DNA from: Medicago truncatula
Taxonomy: Eukaryota > Streptophyta > Magnoliopsida > Fabales > Fabaceae
Direction: 5' to 3'
DNA length: 64,000 nucleotides
NCBI RefSeq assembly: GCF_003473485.1
Contig: NC_053049.1
Location: forward strand, 29,595,292-29,659,291
Shown: positions 51,381 through 63,241 of the stretch, one piece after another
Layout: each line of letters begins with the position of its first letter
Position numbering within the stretch: the first letter of the stretch is position 1
Made by a program: the position numbers and the translations under genes
Notes under the pieces: generated by a model
What the model saw: only the letters and a program-made list of their open reading frames with translations
Told to the model about the DNA's origin: nothing
The model's database searches: none

Positions 51381-52684
51381 TTTGTTTCAATTACGAGTTT
51401 GAGATGTGTTGTTATAAGGTTAATTGAATGTGGGAAGTGATTATGAAATTTGAAATATATATAAACAAACAGCTACGAAATGATGAATTATGGTTGTTAA
51501 ACGACACTCAGTTAACTTGGATATTTTAGGATGTAGTTACACATGGAAGGTATGAAAGAGTGTTAAGAAGTTGCCAATGTCTTTTTATGTTATACCTTAC
51601 ATTTGTTGCTTATCAAATTTAATTGAAACGGTTTAGTTATTTTTTTTTTTAAATTAGGAAATTATATTGGGCTTTACAACAATTTACCCTCTTTTAGTGA
51701 GTTGTTCGACCACTGTTATGTTTTCTAAGCATTTCAACAGAACACACACAAGTGCAACCTCCATGTGTTCGCTTGTTAGTTGTTACTAATTAAGTACGTT
51801 ATTAATTTATGATTTACTCTTTGGTTGAGAAAAAAAAAATGAATTCACTTGGAAAGGTCATACAAATTTAAATCAGAATATTGTCATTACATAGCATATA
51901 TATTAAAAAAGATATTACAAGAATCATGTAATAAATCTTTATGAGAACACTAAAAAATAAGATATGTTACTCAAAAACAAAATAAAAATTACGATATGTT
52001 GTTATTGTTACATGCTCTAAATAGTTTTATAGATTTATAAAGATAATAGAAGGAACATGTTGAACATATATTAAGTCGAAATGTTTTTCACTCATTTTTC
52101 CACAATATTCTAATGCACGGGATGATTCATAAGAAGAGGAGAAAACAAATTTTTTAATTAAGTATGAGATTTTATTATATAGCATTTATGATTTTCTTAT
52201 GTATATTCTGTTTTCCAAATTTGTTTATGATCTATATAATATACCATATTGCATTCTTTAAAGATTATAAATAAGCTACATATGTTTTGCTTGTATGAAC
52301 TTCAGATCTGACTAACGTTTAAATATTTTTTTTTATTATTAAAATTTTTTATTAGTAAAAAAGGAAAACAATGCGTTGTTCCAAGTTGCAACTGAGAAAA
52401 AAAAGTTTCTTTAGTACGTAGTAATCATAAAACTTGTAATATGATTAAAAAAACATGTTTAACACGTGTTTCTATTTAATGAGATACACATGAAAATGTG
52501 TATTATATAAACAAACATTAGATCATTCACTCTACATTATCATGCGGGGAAATTAGAACTCTTGATTTTCATAATCAGAGAAACAAAGCCTATTGCTAAT
52601 TAGCTGATTTTTATGTACATTAAAGTATTCTACTATGTCAAAAATCATATGTACCCCAACACGAGAAAACTTGGCAATTCAAAC

Positions 52685-53647
52685 TCAAAAGGGGTGCAGG
52701 TTCCTACTCAATCCATTCATGTTGGTAAAGAGCCCCAATAACTGGCGTTTGTAAGGCAAAAATGATCTTCTTTTGTTACTATCCTTCCTTGTTTTATTAG
52801 ACACGTACAACTTCTCGTAAGCTGATAATCCATTTTTGTGTTTTTCATCCTTCCTCTTTTTATTAACAATGTTTTCTACCTTTGGCTTTCTGGAATTTTT
52901 TGGATCCGAAGCATTCAATAAAACTAATGAATCCTTATGGTCGCTGTTACTTCGAAGATTCATGTTTTGTCTAAATTTCCACAAATTTGATGACCCTGTG
53001 GAGTTGCTTTTTTCGTAACACTCATTCGAAGCCTTTATCTCCACCATTGTCATATTCTGCAATGACTCGTTTTGAGATTCTTTTGAAATACCACCTAGCA
53101 TTGAGTGTCGATTTACGGAATTCTTAATAAAGATCTTCTTTAGTGGTGGTCGAAGATGTGAGACATTATTGTTTGAGGTGGGATAGATGAATAGAGATTG
53201 GTCAAAAGTGTGTGGTATTTGTCGTATTTTTCCATTTTCAAATATCTCATCGGCAAATATATGCAGTCCTCGGACTTTGGTGCATGCAAAACTAAACTCT
53301 CCTTCTTCAATATTTTCTTCATCATTGTCTTGCCTTTGTTCTTTACTTCTATTATATATATCGACTTTATCTTCAGCTGGAGAAAAGCCATCAAAATCAA
53401 GAAAAGCGTCGTTGTCAATTTGTTGTTTTGTACTACAAAATGGATCAACTTTATCTTGAACGGGAGAAGAGCCATCAAAATCAAAAAGAGTGTCGTTCTT
53501 AATTTGTTGTTTTCTGCTACGAATTGAATCAACTTTATCTGGAATGGGAGCAAACCCAGAAAATTCAAGAAAAGGGTGGGGTGTGCAGAGAATTGATAGA
53601 GCTTGCACTCTTAGGATCTCAATATTATTTGAGCCTGTTTTCTGCAT
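52685..53647 (-). CDS. DUF1645 family protein, array copy 5, 320 aa
   Basis: Full-length frame whose protein is identical to that of copy 6. The TATA-like box is at 53723-53730. All family blocks are present, and the C-terminus ends LSRNLHPF. It can serve as the reference sequence for the array. Confidence 0.92.
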   Translation of the reverse strand: MQKTGSNNIEILRVQALSILCTPHPFLEFSGFAPIPDKVDSIRSRKQQIKNDTLFDFDGSSPVQDKVDPFCSTKQQIDNDAFLDFDGFSPAEDKVDIYNRSKEQRQDNDEENIEEGEFSFACTKVRGLHIFADEIFENGKIRQIPHTFDQSLFIYPTSNNNVSHLRPPLKKIFIKNSVNRHSMLGGISKESQNESLQNMTMVEIKASNECYEKSNSTGSSNLWKFRQNMNLRSNSDHKDSLVLLNASDPKNSRKPKVENIVNKKRKDEKHKNGLSAYEKLYVSNKTRKDSNKRRSFLPYKRQLLGLFTNMNGLSRNLHPF

Positions 53648-54954
53648 TTTGTTTCAATTACGAGTTTGAGATGTGTTGTTATAAGGTTAATTGAATGTGG
53701 GAAGTGATTATGAAATTTGAAATATATATAAACAAACAGCTACGAAATGATGAATTATGGTTGTTAAACGACACTCGGTTAACTTGGATATTTTAGGATG
53801 TAGTTACACATGGAAGGTGTGAAAGAGTGTTAAGAAGTTGCCAATGTCTTTTTATGTTATACCTTACATTTGTTGCTTATCAAATTTAATTGATACGGTT
53901 TAGTTATTTTTTTTTTTAAAATTAGGAAATTATATTGGGCTTTACAACAATTTACCCTCTTTTAGTCAGTTGTTCGACCACTGTTATGTTTTCTAAGCAT
54001 TTCAACAGAACACACACAAGTGCAACCTCCATGTGTTCGCTTGTTAGTTGCTACTAATTAAGTACGTTATTTATTTATGATTTACTCTTTGGTTGAGAAA
54101 AAAAAAATGAATTCACTTGGAAAGGTCATACAAATTTAAATCAGAATATTGTCATTACATAGCATATATATTAAAAAAGATATTACAAGAATCATGTAAT
54201 TAAATCTTTATGAGAACACTAAAAAATAAGATATGTTACTCAAAAACAAAATAAAAATTACGATATGTTGTTATTGTTACATGCTCTAAATAGTTTTATA
54301 GATTTATAAAGATAATAGAAGGAACATGTTGAACATATATTAAGTCGAAATGTTTTTCACTCATTTTTCCACAATATTCTAATGCACGGGATGATTCATA
54401 AGAAGAGGAGAAAACAAATTTTTTAATTAAGTATGAGATTTTATTATATAGCATTTATGATTTTCTTATGTATATTCTGTTTTCCAAATTTGTTTATGAT
54501 CTATATAATATACCATATTGCATTCTTTAAAGATTATAAATAAGCTACATATGTTTTGCTTGTATGAACTTCAGATCTGACTAACGTTTAAAATTTTTTT
54601 TTTATTATTAAAATTTTTTATTAGTAAAAAAGGAAAACAATGCGTTGTTCCAAGTTGCAACTGAGAAAAAAAAGTTTCTTTAGTACGTAGTAATCATAAA
54701 ACTTGTAATATGATTAAAAAAACATGTTTAACACGTGTTTCTATTTAATGAGATACACATGAAAATGTGTATTATATAAACAAACATTAGATCATTCACT
54801 CTACATTATCATGCGGGGAAATTAGAACTCTTGATTTTCATAATCAGAGAAACAAAGCCTATTGCTAATTAGCTGATTTTTATGTACATTAAAGTATTCT
54901 ACTATGTCAAAAATCATATGTACCCCCAACACGAGAAAACTTGGCAATTCAAAC

Positions 54955-55917
54955 TCAAAAGGGGTGCAGGTTCCTACTCAATCCATTCATGTTGGTAAAG
55001 AGCCCCAATAACTGGCGTTTGTAAGGCAAAAATGATCTTCTTTTGTTACTATCCTTCCTTGTTTTATTAGACACGTACAACTTCTCGTAAGCTGATAATC
55101 CATTTTTGTGTTTTTCATCCTTCCTCTTTTTATTAACAATGTTTTCTACCTTTGGCTTTCTGGAATTTTTTGGATCCGAAGCATTCAATAAAACTAATGA
55201 ATCCTTATGGTCGCTGTTACTTCGAAGATTCATGTTTTGTCTAAATTTCCACAAATTTGATGACCCTGTGGAGTTGCTTTTTTCGTAACACTCATTCGAA
55301 GCCTTTATCTCCACCATTGTCATATTCTGCAATGACTCGTTTTGAGATTCTTTTGAAATACCACCTAGCATTGAGTGTCGATTTACGGAATTCTTAATAA
55401 AGATCTTCTTTAGTGGTGGTCGAAGATGTGAGACATTATTGTTTGAGGTGGGATAGATGAATAGAGATTGGTCAAAAGTGTGTGGTATTTGTCGTATTTT
55501 TCCATTTTCAAATATCTCATCGGCAAATATATGCAGTCCTCGGACTTTGGTGCATGCAAAACTAAACTCTCCTTCTTCAATATTTTCTTCATCATTGTCT
55601 TGCCTTTGTTCTTTACTTCTATTATATATATCGACTTTATCTTCAGCTGGAGAAAAGCCATCAAAATCAAGAAAAGCGTCGTTGTCAATTTGTTGTTTTG
55701 TACTACAAAATGGATCAACTTTATCTTGAACGGGAGAAGAGCCATCAAAATCAAAAAGAGTGTCGTTCTTAATTTGTTGTTTTCTGCTACGAATTGAATC
55801 AACTTTATCTGGAATGGGAGCAAACCCAGAAAATTCAAGAAAAGGGTGGGGTGTGCAGAGAATTGATAGAGCTTGCACTCTTAGGATCTCAATATTATTT
55901 GAGCCTGTTTTCTGCAT
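54955..55917 (-). CDS. DUF1645 family protein, array copy 6, 320 aa
   Basis: Full-length frame that encodes the same protein as copy 5, with a near-identical spacer. This points to a very recent duplication or conversion. The TATA-like box is at 55993-56000. Confidence 0.92.
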   Translation of the reverse strand: MQKTGSNNIEILRVQALSILCTPHPFLEFSGFAPIPDKVDSIRSRKQQIKNDTLFDFDGSSPVQDKVDPFCSTKQQIDNDAFLDFDGFSPAEDKVDIYNRSKEQRQDNDEENIEEGEFSFACTKVRGLHIFADEIFENGKIRQIPHTFDQSLFIYPTSNNNVSHLRPPLKKIFIKNSVNRHSMLGGISKESQNESLQNMTMVEIKASNECYEKSNSTGSSNLWKFRQNMNLRSNSDHKDSLVLLNASDPKNSRKPKVENIVNKKRKDEKHKNGLSAYEKLYVSNKTRKDSNKRRSFLPYKRQLLGLFTNMNGLSRNLHPF

Positions 55918-57222
55918 TTTGTTTCAATTACGAGTTTGAGATGTGTTGTTATAAGGTTAATTGAATGTGGGAAGTGATTATGAAATTTGAAATATATATA
56001 AACAAACAGCTACGAAATGATGAATTATGGTTGTTAAACGACACTCGGTTAACTTGGATATTTTAGGATGTAGTTACACATGGAAGGTGTGAAAGAGTGT
56101 TAAGAAGTTGCCAATGTCTTTTTATGTTATACCTTACATTTGTTGCTTATCAAATTTAATTGATACGGTTTAGTTATTTTTTTTTTTAAAATTAGGAAAT
56201 TATATTGGGCTTTACAACAATTTACCCTCTTTTAGTCAGTTGTTCGACCACTGTTATGTTTTCTAAGCATTTCAACAGAACACACACAAGTGCAACCTCC
56301 ATGTGTTCGCTTGTTAGTTGCTACTAATTAAGTACGTTATTTATTTATGATTTACTCTTTGGTTGAGAAAAAAAAAATGAATTCACTTGGAAAGGTCATA
56401 CAAATTTAAATCAGAATATTGTCATTACATAGCATATATATTAAAAAAGATATTACAAGAATCATGTAATTAAATCTTTATGAGAACACTAAAAAATAAG
56501 ATATGTTACTCAAAAACAAAATAAAAATTACGATATGTTGTTATTGTTACATGCTCTAAATAGTTTTATAGATTTATAAAGATAATAGAAGGAACATGTT
56601 GAACATATATTAAGTCGAAATGTTTTTCACTCATTTTTCCACAATATTCTAATGCACGGGATGATTCATAAGAAGAGGAGAAAACAAATTTTTTAATTAA
56701 GTATGAGATTTTATTATATAGCATTTATGATTTTCTTATGTATATTCTGTTTTCCAAATTTGTTTATGATCTATATAATATACCATATTGCATTCTTTAA
56801 AGATTATAAATAAGCTACATATGTTTTGCTTGTATGAACTTCAGATCTGACTAACGTTTAAAATTTTTTTTTTATTATTAAAATTTTTTATTAGTAAAAA
56901 AGGAAAACAATGCGTTGTTCCAAGTTGGAACTGAGAAAAAAAGTTTCTTTAGTACGTAGTAATCATAAAACTTGTAATATGATTAAAAAAACATGTTTAA
57001 CACGTGTTTCTATTTAATGAGATACACATGAAAATGTGTATTATATAAACAAACATTAGATCATTCACTCTACATTATCATGCGGGGAAATTAGAACTCT
57101 TGATTTTCATAATCAGAGAAACAAAGCCTATTGCTAATTAGCTGATTTTTATGTACATTAAAGTATTCTACTATGTCAAAAATCATATGTACCCCAACAC
57201 GAGAAAACTTGGCAATTCAAAC

Positions 57223-58182
57223 TCAAAAGGGGTGCAGGTTCCTACTCAATCCATTCATGTTGGTAAAGAGCCCCAATAACTGGCGTTTGTAAGGCAAAAA
57301 TGATCTTCTTTTGTTGCTATCCTTCCTTGTTTTATTAGACACGTACAACTTCTCGTAAGCTGATAATCCATTTTTGTTTTTCATCCTTCCTCTTTTTATT
57401 AACAATGTTTTCTACCTTTGGCTTTCTGGAATTTTTTGGATCCGAAGCATTCAATAAAACTAATGAATCCTTATGGTCGCTGTTACTTCGAAGATTCATG
57501 TTTGTCTAAATTTCCACAAATTTGATGACCCTGTGGAGTTGCTTTTTTCGTAACACTCATTCGAAGCCTTTATCTCCACCATTGTCATATTCTGCAATGA
57601 CTCGTTTTGAGATTCTTTTGAAATACCACCTAGCATTGAGTGTCGATTTACGGAATTCTTAATAAAGATCTTCTTTAGTGGTGGTCGAAGATGTGAGACA
57701 TTATTGTTTGAGGTGGGATAGATGAATAGAGATTGGTCAAAAGTGTGTGGTATTTGTCGTATTTTTCCATTTTCAAATATCTCATCGGCAAATATATGCA
57801 GTCCTCGGACTTTGGTGCATGCAAAACTAAACTCTCCTTCTTCAATATTTTCTTCATCATTGTCTTGCCTTTGTTCTTTACTTCTATTATATATATCGAC
57901 TTTATCTTCAGCTGGAGAAAAGCCATCGAAATCAAGAAAAGCGTCGTTGTCAATTTGTTGTTTTGTACTACAAAATGGATCAACTTTATCTTGAACGGGA
58001 GAAGAGCCATCAAAATCAAAAAGAGTGTCGTTCTTAATTTGTTGTTTTCTGCTACGAATTGAATCAACTTTATCTGGAATGGGAGCAAACCCAGAAAATT
58101 CAAGAAAAGGGTGGGGTGTGCAGAGAATTGATAGAGCTTGCACTCTTAGGATCTCAATATTATTTGAGCCTGTTTTCTGCAT
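57223..58182 (-). pseudogene. DUF1645 copy 7, frameshifted
   Basis: The frame opens normally but runs only to residue 228. Relative to copy 6, one T is missing from a T run near 57500-57503, which shifts the frame just before the LRSNSDxKD motif. A 2-bp loss near 57376 in a GT-rich run restores the original frame for the last 60 or so codons, after stops in between. The truncated product would keep the N-terminal repeats and the ADEIF core but lose the C-terminal blocks. The TATA-like box at 58258-58265 is intact. A sequencing error in homopolymer runs is possible. Confidence 0.85.
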
Positions 58183-59487
58183 TTTGTTTCAATTACGAGT
58201 TTGAGATTTGTTGTTATAAGGTTAATTGAATGTGGGAAGTGATTATGAAATTTGAAATATATATAAACAAACAGCGACGAAATGATGAATTATGGTTGTT
58301 AAACGACACTCGGTTAACTTGGATATTTTAGGATGTAGTTACACATGGAAGGTGTGAAAGAGTGTTAAGAAGTTGCCAATGTCTTTTTATGTTATACCTT
58401 ACATTTGTTGCTTATCAAATTTAATTGACACGGTTTAGTTATTTTTTTTTTAAATTAGGAAATTATATTGGGCTTTACAACAATTTACCCTCTTTTAGTG
58501 AGTTGTTCGACCACTGTTATGTTTTCTAAGCATTTCAACAGAACACACACAAGTGCAACCTCCATGTGTTCGCTTGTTAGTTTGTTACTAATTAAGTACG
58601 TTATTAATTTATGATTTACTCTTTGGTTGAGAAAAAAAAAATGAATTCACTTGGAAAGGTCATACAAATTTAAATCAGAATATTGTCATTACATAGCATA
58701 TATATTAAAAAAGATATTACAAGAATCATGTAATTAAATCTTTATGAGAACACTAAAAAATAAGATATGTTACTCAAAAACAAAATAAAAATTACGATAT
58801 GTTGTTATTCTTACATGCTCTAAATAGTTTTATAGATTTATAAAGATAATAGAAGGAACATGTTGAACATATATTAAGTCGAAATGTTTTTCACTCATTT
58901 TTCCACAATATTCTAATGCACGGGATGATTCATAGGAAGAGGAGAAAACAAATTTTTTAATTAAGTATGAATTTTATTATATAGCATTTATGATTTTCTT
59001 ATGTATATTCTGTTTTCCAAATTTGTTTATGATCTATATAATATACCATATTGCATTCTTTAAAGATTATAAATAAGCTACATATGTTTTGCTTGTATGA
59101 ACTTCAGATCTGACTAACGTTTAAATATTTTTTTTTATTATTAAAATTTTTTATTAGTAAAAAAGGAAAACAATGCGTTGTTCCAAGTTGCAACTGAGAA
59201 AAAAAAGTTTCTTTAGTACGTAGTAATCATAAAACTTGTAATATGATTAAAAAAACATGTTTAACACGTGTTTCTATTTAATGAGATACACATGAAAATG
59301 TGTATTATATAAACAAACATTAGATCATTCACTCTACATTATCATGCGGGGAAATTAGAACTCTTGATTTTCATAATCAGAGAAACAAAGCCTATTGCTA
59401 ATTAGCTGATTTTTATGTACATTAAAGTATTCTACTATGTCAAAAATCATATGTACTCCCAACACGAGAAAACTTGGCAATTCAAAC

Positions 59488-60405
59488 TCAAAAGGGGTGC
59501 AGGTTCCTACTCAATCCATTCATGTTGGTAAAGAGCCCCAATAACTGGCGTTTGTAAGGCAAAAATGATCTTCTTTTGTTGCTATCCTTCCTTGTTTTAT
59601 TAGACACGTACAACTTCTCGTAAGCTGATAATCCATTTTTGTGTTTTTCATCCTTCCTCTTTTTATTAACAATGTTTTCTACCTTTGGCTTTCTGGAATT
59701 TTTTGGATCCGAAGCATTCAATAAAACTCTAAATTTCCACAAATTTGATGACCCTGTGGAGTTGCTTTTTTCGTAACACTCATTCGAAGCCTTTATCTCC
59801 ACCATTGTCATATTCTGCAATGACTCGTTTTGAGATTCTTTTGAAATACCACCTAGCATTGAGTGTCGATTTACGGAATTCTTAATAAAGATCTTCTTTA
59901 GTGGTGGTCGAAGATGTGAGACATTATTGTTTGAGGTGGGATAGATGAATAGAGATTGGTCAAAAGTGTGTGGTATTTGTCGTATTTTTCCATTTTCAAA
60001 TATCTCATCGGCAAATATATGCAGTCCTCGGACTTTGGTGCATGCAAAACTAAACTCTCCTTCTTCAATATTTTCTTCATCATTGTCTTGCCTTTGTTCT
60101 TTACTTCTATTATATATATCGACTTTATCTTCAGCTGGAGAAAAGCCATCAAAATCAAGAAAAGCGTCGTTGTCAATTTGTTGTTTTGTACTACAAAATG
60201 GATCAACTTTATCTTGAACGGGAGAAGAGCCATCAAAATCAAAAAGAGTGTCGTTCTTAATTTGTTGTTTTCTGCTACGAATTGAATCAACTTTATCTGG
60301 AATGGGAGCAAACCCAGAAAATTCAAGAAAAGGGTGGGGTGTGCAGAGAATTGATAGAGCTTGCACTCTTAGGATCTCAATATTATTTGAGCCTGTTTTC
60401 TTCAT
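59488..60405 (-). CDS. DUF1645 family protein, array copy 8, 305 aa
   Basis: It carries the same 45-bp in-frame deletion as copy 3, and Lys instead of Gln at residue 2. Elsewhere it matches copies 5-6, including Ile97, where copy 3 has Arg. The TATA-like box is at 60481-60488. Its upstream spacer is cut at about 61058 by retroelement sequence, roughly 650 bp before the ATG, so distal promoter sequence present in other copies is lost. Confidence 0.87.
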   Translation of the reverse strand: MKKTGSNNIEILRVQALSILCTPHPFLEFSGFAPIPDKVDSIRSRKQQIKNDTLFDFDGSSPVQDKVDPFCSTKQQIDNDAFLDFDGFSPAEDKVDIYNRSKEQRQDNDEENIEEGEFSFACTKVRGLHIFADEIFENGKIRQIPHTFDQSLFIYPTSNNNVSHLRPPLKKIFIKNSVNRHSMLGGISKESQNESLQNMTMVEIKASNECYEKSNSTGSSNLWKFRVLLNASDPKNSRKPKVENIVNKKRKDEKHKNGLSAYEKLYVSNKTRKDSNKRRSFLPYKRQLLGLFTNMNGLSRNLHPF

Positions 60406-61329
60406 TTTGTTTCAATTACGAGTTTGAGATGTGTTGTTATAAGGTTAATTGAATGTGGGAAGTGATTATGAAATTTGAAATATATATAAACAAACAGCTA
60501 CGAAATGATGAATTATGGTTGTTAAACGACACTCGGTTAACTTGGATATTTTAGGATGTAGTTACACATGGAAGGTGTGAAAGAGTGTTAAGAAGTTGCC
60601 AATGTCTTTTTATGTTATACCTTACATTTGTTGCTTATCAAATTTAATTGATATGGTTTAGTTATTTTTTTTTTTAAATTAGGAAATTATATTGGGCTTT
60701 ACAACAATTTACCCTCTTTTAGTGAGTTGTTCGACCACTGTTATGTTTTCTAAGCATTTCAACAGAACACACACAAGTGCAACCTCCATGTGTTCGCTTG
60801 TTAGTTGCTACTAATTAAGTACGTTATTTATTTATGATTTACTCTTTGGTTGAGAAAAAAAAAATGAATTCACTTGGAAAGGTCATACAAATTTAAATCA
60901 GAATATTGTCATTACATAGCATATATATTAAAAAAGATATTACAAGAATCATGTAATTAAATCTTTATGAGAACACTAAAAAATAAGATATGTTACTCAA
61001 AAACAAAATAAAAATTACGATATGTTGTTATTGTTACATGCTCTAAATAGTTTTATAGAAGAAGAAGAAGGACGGAAAGAGAGAGAAGAGAAAGGAAAAA
61101 ATGAGAAAAAAAGGAAAGAATGGGTATTTATACCCCTTTTATTTGGCAGATTAAATCAAGGCCGTTGATCAAATCAACGGCCGAGATTTGATCTCTGAGG
61201 TCCAACCTTGTTCTTGGCCCATCTTTTTCGTTTTATTTTCTGCACCCCCCTTTACTGCTCACACACCCCCAGCATCTCATTTTTCTAATTTCTTTTTCAT
61301 GCATTTTAATTCTCGCTCTATCTGTTAAT

Positions 61330-61740
61330 CCAGAGTGCTCTGGTCCAAAATTAACTTAATATTATATTCTTGCTTAATTTAGTTATTCTCCAGGATAATC
61401 TGGTCATTGTTAATTAAATTAATCCAGAGTGCTCTGGTCCTATATTAACTATTAATATTATATTTCTGTTTAAATTAATTATTCTCCAGAGTGCTCTGGT
61501 CATTGTTAATTAAATTAATCCAGAGTGCTCTGGTCCTAATTAACTGTTAATATTATATTTTTTTTAATTATTCTCCAGAGTGCTCTGGTCATTGTTAATT
61601 AAATTAATCCAGAGTGCTCTGGTCCTAAATTAACTGTTAATATTATATTTTTGTTAATCCAGAGTGCTCTGGTCCAAACTTAAATGTTAATATTTATTTA
61701 TTTTTGTTTAATTTAATTATTCTCCAGAATATTCTGGTCC
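61330..61740. repeat. Nine copies of a CCAGAGTGCTCTGG palindrome in an LTR
   Basis: CCAGAGTGCTCTGG or a close variant recurs near 61333, 61392, 61425, 61484, 61521, 61574, 61609, 61660 and 61723. Flanks alternate between TTAAATTAATCC-type and AATTATTCTCC-type words, giving a higher-order repeat of about 90 bp in the middle of the block. Confidence 0.85.
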
Positions 61741-63241
61741 ATGTTAAAACAACTTCACAATTCAGCTTAACTTCATTTTTCTCATTCTGCTTATCTTTAT
61801 TCCAAAACAACAAAAACATTCAAATAAAAAATCACAAAAATATTTTTTCATTACAAACCTTGATTCTCAAATCAAGTGATCGTTCTTTTTATTTTTCTTA
61901 ATCAAATTTCAAATCAAGTCTAATTCAACTTCAAGTCAATTTTCTTCAATCTAAAAAACACAAATCAATTCTCATTTGCCATCTGGCTTTTTATTTCAAA
62001 ACCTTTTTCAAAACATATAAAAAACACCAAACAAATCAAACGTTAATTTCTACCCCGAACTACGAGGTTTTGATCCCTCACGGGTACGTAGGCAGAGGAC
62101 CTTGTCCTTCCAAATCAATTAAAAAACAATTTTCTTTTTTTTCTTTTCAACTTTCAACTAAAAAAATATTTTTCTTTTTTCTTTTCAATTAAAATCAATT
62201 TTCTTTTCTTTTTCAACTCATCATTCAATTCCATTTTCATCTCTTTAAAAGCAAGCAAGTTTAAGCACAAAAAGTTAAATAAAATCAAGAGGTTCTCGTA
62301 GAGTACTACGAATATTTAGGGTGCTAATACCTTCCCTAAGTATAACCAACCCCCGAACCCTGAATCTCTTCAAAATGGGTTGTTTGGAACGTTTTCCCCT
62401 AAAAAAAAATTTGTTCGGTCGTGATATAAAAAGTGAGTCAAAGTCAATCAAATGGCCTTGACGTCCGAAAAATGGCGCGGCAGAAATGGCGACTTCACTA
62501 GGGAACCTTAAGAGGGTTGAGCCTAACTTGGCTTTATTTAATTCTTTGCGCTCTAACTTGCTTAAAACAAAAAAAACAAAAATAAAGGATGGAAATACTG
62601 GTATATATGTTCTCTTTTCTTCTTTCTTTTTTTTCCTTAACGTGAGTGGTGAGATAAGTCCTACACCCGGGCTTGAGGGAAACATAAGATAAGATGGTGG
62701 TATAACCAAAGTGCCATTCCGAGAGTCAAGTCTCGTGTTTTGGTTCATGTGGTATAACCCCGCTCAATGGAGGAATCTTGGAAGTAATTTATGTTGGCAT
62801 GAGTAGTCGTGTTGGCATTGTATTTTCAAGTGACCGTCGAAGTGGAGGACCTTTAGTTACCATTACCCATCTTGGCCTTTTAGGACGTAGTGCGGTGGCT
62901 AATCAAGAGTAGTCTTGGTCTAGTTGATACGCGATACTACACTCAGACGAGACTTTCTTACGAACGTTGTTGGACCGGAAGTATTTCCGTAACCCGATGA
63001 CATTCGGAAGCGGTTAAAGACTCTGGGAACTTGGTAGAACCCGTGATACAGGTACAAATGAGACCATAGTCCTTACCAAATGGCGTGTTTACCCTTTGAC
63101 TCCATCATTGTGGACCTAAAACCTCACCATGTTTTCACCATTTGTGCAGCATAATCATGCATACATGCATTCATCCATAAAAACTTCTTTCATCAAAATA
63201 TCGAAGGGCTTATATAGTTTTTTTTTGTAAATATCAAAGGG

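Larger units (their letters stand above)
43430..61058 (-). repeat. Tandem array of about 2.2-kb units, each with a DUF1645 gene
   Basis: Head-to-tail units with near-identical genes and spacers. The gene start codons lie at 44726, 46942, 49112, 51380, 53647, 55917, 58182 and 60405, so unit lengths are 2216, 2170, 2268, 2267, 2270, 2265 and 2223 bp. Units 5 and 6 are almost identical, including spacers, and encode the same protein. The left edge is near 43430, where homology to the spacer starts, and the right edge is near 61058, where retroelement sequence begins in mid-spacer. Copies 1-2 share the lack of a 53-bp segment. The pattern fits recent growth by unequal exchange. Confidence 0.95.

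Noticed and set aside
43430-61058. CRISPR array or satellite DNA as explanation for the repeats
   Set aside because: The units are 2.2 kb with conserved genes, in a plant genome; they are neither short spacer repeats nor simple satellite.
43430-61058. Array as a pure assembly artefact
   Set aside because: Units differ by distinctive indels (53 bp, 45 bp, 11 bp) and substitutions, so at least several copies are real; exact copy number still depends on assembly quality.
62275-62748. Minus-strand 157-codon frame
   Set aside because: It lies opposite the primer-site region and leader of the Ogre/Tat-type element, with no recognisable domain.
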